This document shows positions 15,054 to 16,153 of a DNA stretch of 16,153 bases, in pieces. The notes beneath the pieces are model-generated. The model worked only from the letters and a program-made list of their open reading frames with translations. It searched no databases and was not told where the DNA came from. Position 1 is the stretch's first letter. Each line of letters starts with the position of its first letter. This stretch comes from Alteromonadaceae bacterium UBA2620 (GTDB lineage: Bacteria > Pseudomonadota > Gammaproteobacteria > Enterobacterales > Alteromonadaceae): positions 23,806-39,958 of the forward strand of contig DDJQ01000150.1 in the NCBI GenBank assembly GCA_002339125.1, given 5' to 3'. Both the position numbers and the translations under genes were made by a program.

Positions 15054-15854
15054 ATGATTAACTTTAATACAGATAAACCCATGTCGCTGCTCGAACAAGT
15101 TCAGCAACGCCAGGATAAGATGTCTGAGAAGCTCGCTTCCGGTAAGCAAATCAATAGTGCTGCCGACGGCGCTGCTGCGCAGCAAATTATTGACCGCTTA
15201 ACGTCTGAAGTTGAAGGCGGTCGCCAGGCCGTAAACAATGCTTACGATGGAATCTCGCTTGCACAAGTTGCAGAGAGCGGGCTGGAAGGCATTAATAACG
15301 ATGTGAATCGTATTCGTGAGTTAACGCTGCAATCAGGCAGTGGTATTCTGAACGATGCCGATCGTCAGGCGATTCAGTCTGAGATATCCCAGTTACAGCA
15401 GAATATTTCCCAGACCATTGAACAAACCGAGTTCGCTGGTAAGCCCCTGTTGTCGGACAGTGGCTCAATTGATTTTCAGGTAGGTAGTCAGGCGGGGCAG
15501 CAGATTAGTGTGGGCACCCGTGATATTGGCAGCGAGTTATCAGACGTTCTGTCAGTAGACATAACTTCGCAGTCACTGGAAGATTCACTGGCTGCCGCTG
15601 ATGCTGCCATCGAGGCCGTAGGCGGTGCGCGTGGCGACCTTGGCGCGGTACAAAATCAGTTTGCATCTACTGCGCGTAATCTTACCGAAACCAATGTGAA
15701 TCAGGCGGCGGCACGCAGTCGGATTCAGGATACGGATTATGCTCAGGCAAGTTCTCAGCAAGCTGTCAATGACGTGCAGAATCAGGCGGCACTGACGGTG
15801 CAGGCACAGGCCAATCAGCAGCAGGGTCAGGTACTGAGTTTGCTGAATAACTAA
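15054..15854 (+). CDS. Divergent flagellin-like protein
   Basis: Flagellin homologue of 266 residues, far from the two other copies. Recognisable: LASGKQINSAADGAAA for the usual LSSG-x-RINSAADDAAG, NAYDGISLAQVAESGL, VNRIRELTLQSGSG, DADRQAIQSEISQLQQNI, GGARGDLGAVQNQFASTARNL, RSRIQDTDYAQ and a final LLNN. The N-terminus starts MINFNTDKPMSLLEQ instead of ALYVNTNVSALN, and the C-terminal helix lacks the ELTRNQIIQQAS and QANQRP pattern, reading QAVNDVQNQAALTVQAQANQQ. I start at ATG 15054 with GAGGTG six bases before; GTG 15045 would consume that ribosome binding site. It has its own terminator. It may be a minor filament or hook-proximal subunit, or a decoy that binds FliS poorly; function not proven. 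Confidence 0.88.
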   Translation: MINFNTDKPMSLLEQVQQRQDKMSEKLASGKQINSAADGAAAQQIIDRLTSEVEGGRQAVNNAYDGISLAQVAESGLEGINNDVNRIRELTLQSGSGILNDADRQAIQSEISQLQQNISQTIEQTEFAGKPLLSDSGSIDFQVGSQAGQQISVGTRDIGSELSDVLSVDITSQSLEDSLAAADAAIEAVGGARGDLGAVQNQFASTARNLTETNVNQAAARSRIQDTDYAQASSQQAVNDVQNQAALTVQAQANQQQGQVLSLLNN

Positions 15855-15924
15855 ATCGAGCATTTTTAGAACAAAGGCAGGTTTACTTATATATAGTACC
15901 TCAAACTATGTATAATGTGTTCAC

Positions 15925-15946
15925 AGGCAGAGAAATCTGCCTTTTT
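15925..15946 (+). terminator. Rho-independent terminator of third flagellin
   Basis: AGGCAGA (15925-15931) pairs perfectly with TCTGCCT (15936-15942) around a GAAA tetraloop, and a run of five T (15942-15946, then ATTT) follows. It lies 70 bases after the stop. Confidence 0.9.
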
Positions 15947-16012
15947 ATTTGATAAGTATCGCTTTAGATGTATAGTGTATATTGTGTTTAATATGTATGA
16001 GGGGATTACAAG

Positions 16013-16153
16013 TTGTCATCGGTTAAAGTCAAAGCAACCATCGTAGAAGACAATACGGGAATTAAAAGCCAGCTCCCTATTTTGATTACCGAACAAGGTG
16101 AAGTTGGTTCAGTTACCGATTACTTGCTTAGGACTAAACCGCTCCGCGGTAGT
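16013..16153 (+). CDS. Start of an unidentified gene, perhaps a recombinase
   Basis: An open frame of 47 codons runs to the window edge without a stop. TTG 16013 is the only start that fits: GAGGGG (15999-16004) lies about eight bases upstream, an in-frame stop is at 15998-16000, and both nearby ATGs (15993, 15997) run into stops. The protein begins with a beta-like VKVKATIVED, then LPILITEQGEVGSVTDYLL. This faintly recalls the N-terminal region before the core-binding domain in some tyrosine recombinases, but too little is visible for a call. It follows the flagellin terminator, so it belongs to a separate unit. Confidence 0.55.
   Translation, partial: MSSVKVKATIVEDNTGIKSQLPILITEQGEVGSVTDYLLRTKPLRGS

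Noticed and set aside
15882..15916. TATAAT at 15911 as a sigma-70 promoter
   Set aside because: No acceptable -35 at 16-18 bases, and the transcript would enter the terminator at 15925 at once.
1..16153. tRNA, rRNA or CRISPR arrays
   Set aside because: I saw no cloverleaf, rRNA-like or regularly spaced repeat structure; the only tandem repeat has two units.

Overview
The window is a polar-flagellum filament locus joined to a pseudaminic-acid (Pse) flagellin-glycosylation cluster. All recognisable genes are on the + strand. The gene order flagellin / flagellin / flaG / fliD / fliS / fliT-like, the small D0-D1-only flagellins, the moderate GC and the sigma-28 promoter form point to a marine gammaproteobacterium. 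Alteromonadales (Alteromonas or Shewanella-like) is the best guess, but this is inference from layout and protein character, not from a search.

Layout: (a) 1-709 is the 3' part of a first flagellin, cut by the window edge. (b) 710-2459 is a 1.75-kb stretch with no convincing protein gene. It holds a duplicated stem-loop, a minus-strand terminator, a plus-strand terminator, other inverted repeats, and finally a near-consensus sigma-28 promoter with a structured leader. (c) 2460-3281 is a complete flagellin with its own terminator. (d) 3388-6076 carries flaG, fliD, fliS and a small FliT-position gene, all closely packed. (e) 6077-9481 is a very large Maf-type (motility accessory factor, MptE-like domain) protein, the probable transferase of the sugar to flagellin. 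(f) 9478-14931 holds pseB, pseC, pseF, pseI, pseG and pseH, the complete set from UDP-GlcNAc to CMP-Pse, mostly linked by 4-base stop/start overlaps. (g) 15054-15854 is a divergent third flagellin-like gene with its own terminator. (h) 16013-16153 is the start of an unidentified gene running off the window, possibly a recombinase.

How it works together: FliS and probably the FliT-like protein chaperone the secreted subunits. FliD caps the filament and FlaG tunes its length. PseB-C-H-G-I-F make CMP-Pse, and Maf is expected to put Pse on Ser/Thr of the flagellins before export. All three flagellins lack large D2/D3 domains, so the short Ser/Thr-containing central segments are the likely sugar sites.

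The parts most worth a second look are the Maf protein with an internally duplicated N-terminal Rossmann-like unit and a long C-terminal extension, the duplicated hairpin with a constant G-rich loop and covarying stem behind the first flagellin, the nested hairpin directly before the ribosome binding site of the second flagellin, and the aberrant third flagellin. No wholly new system is proven by the sequence alone.
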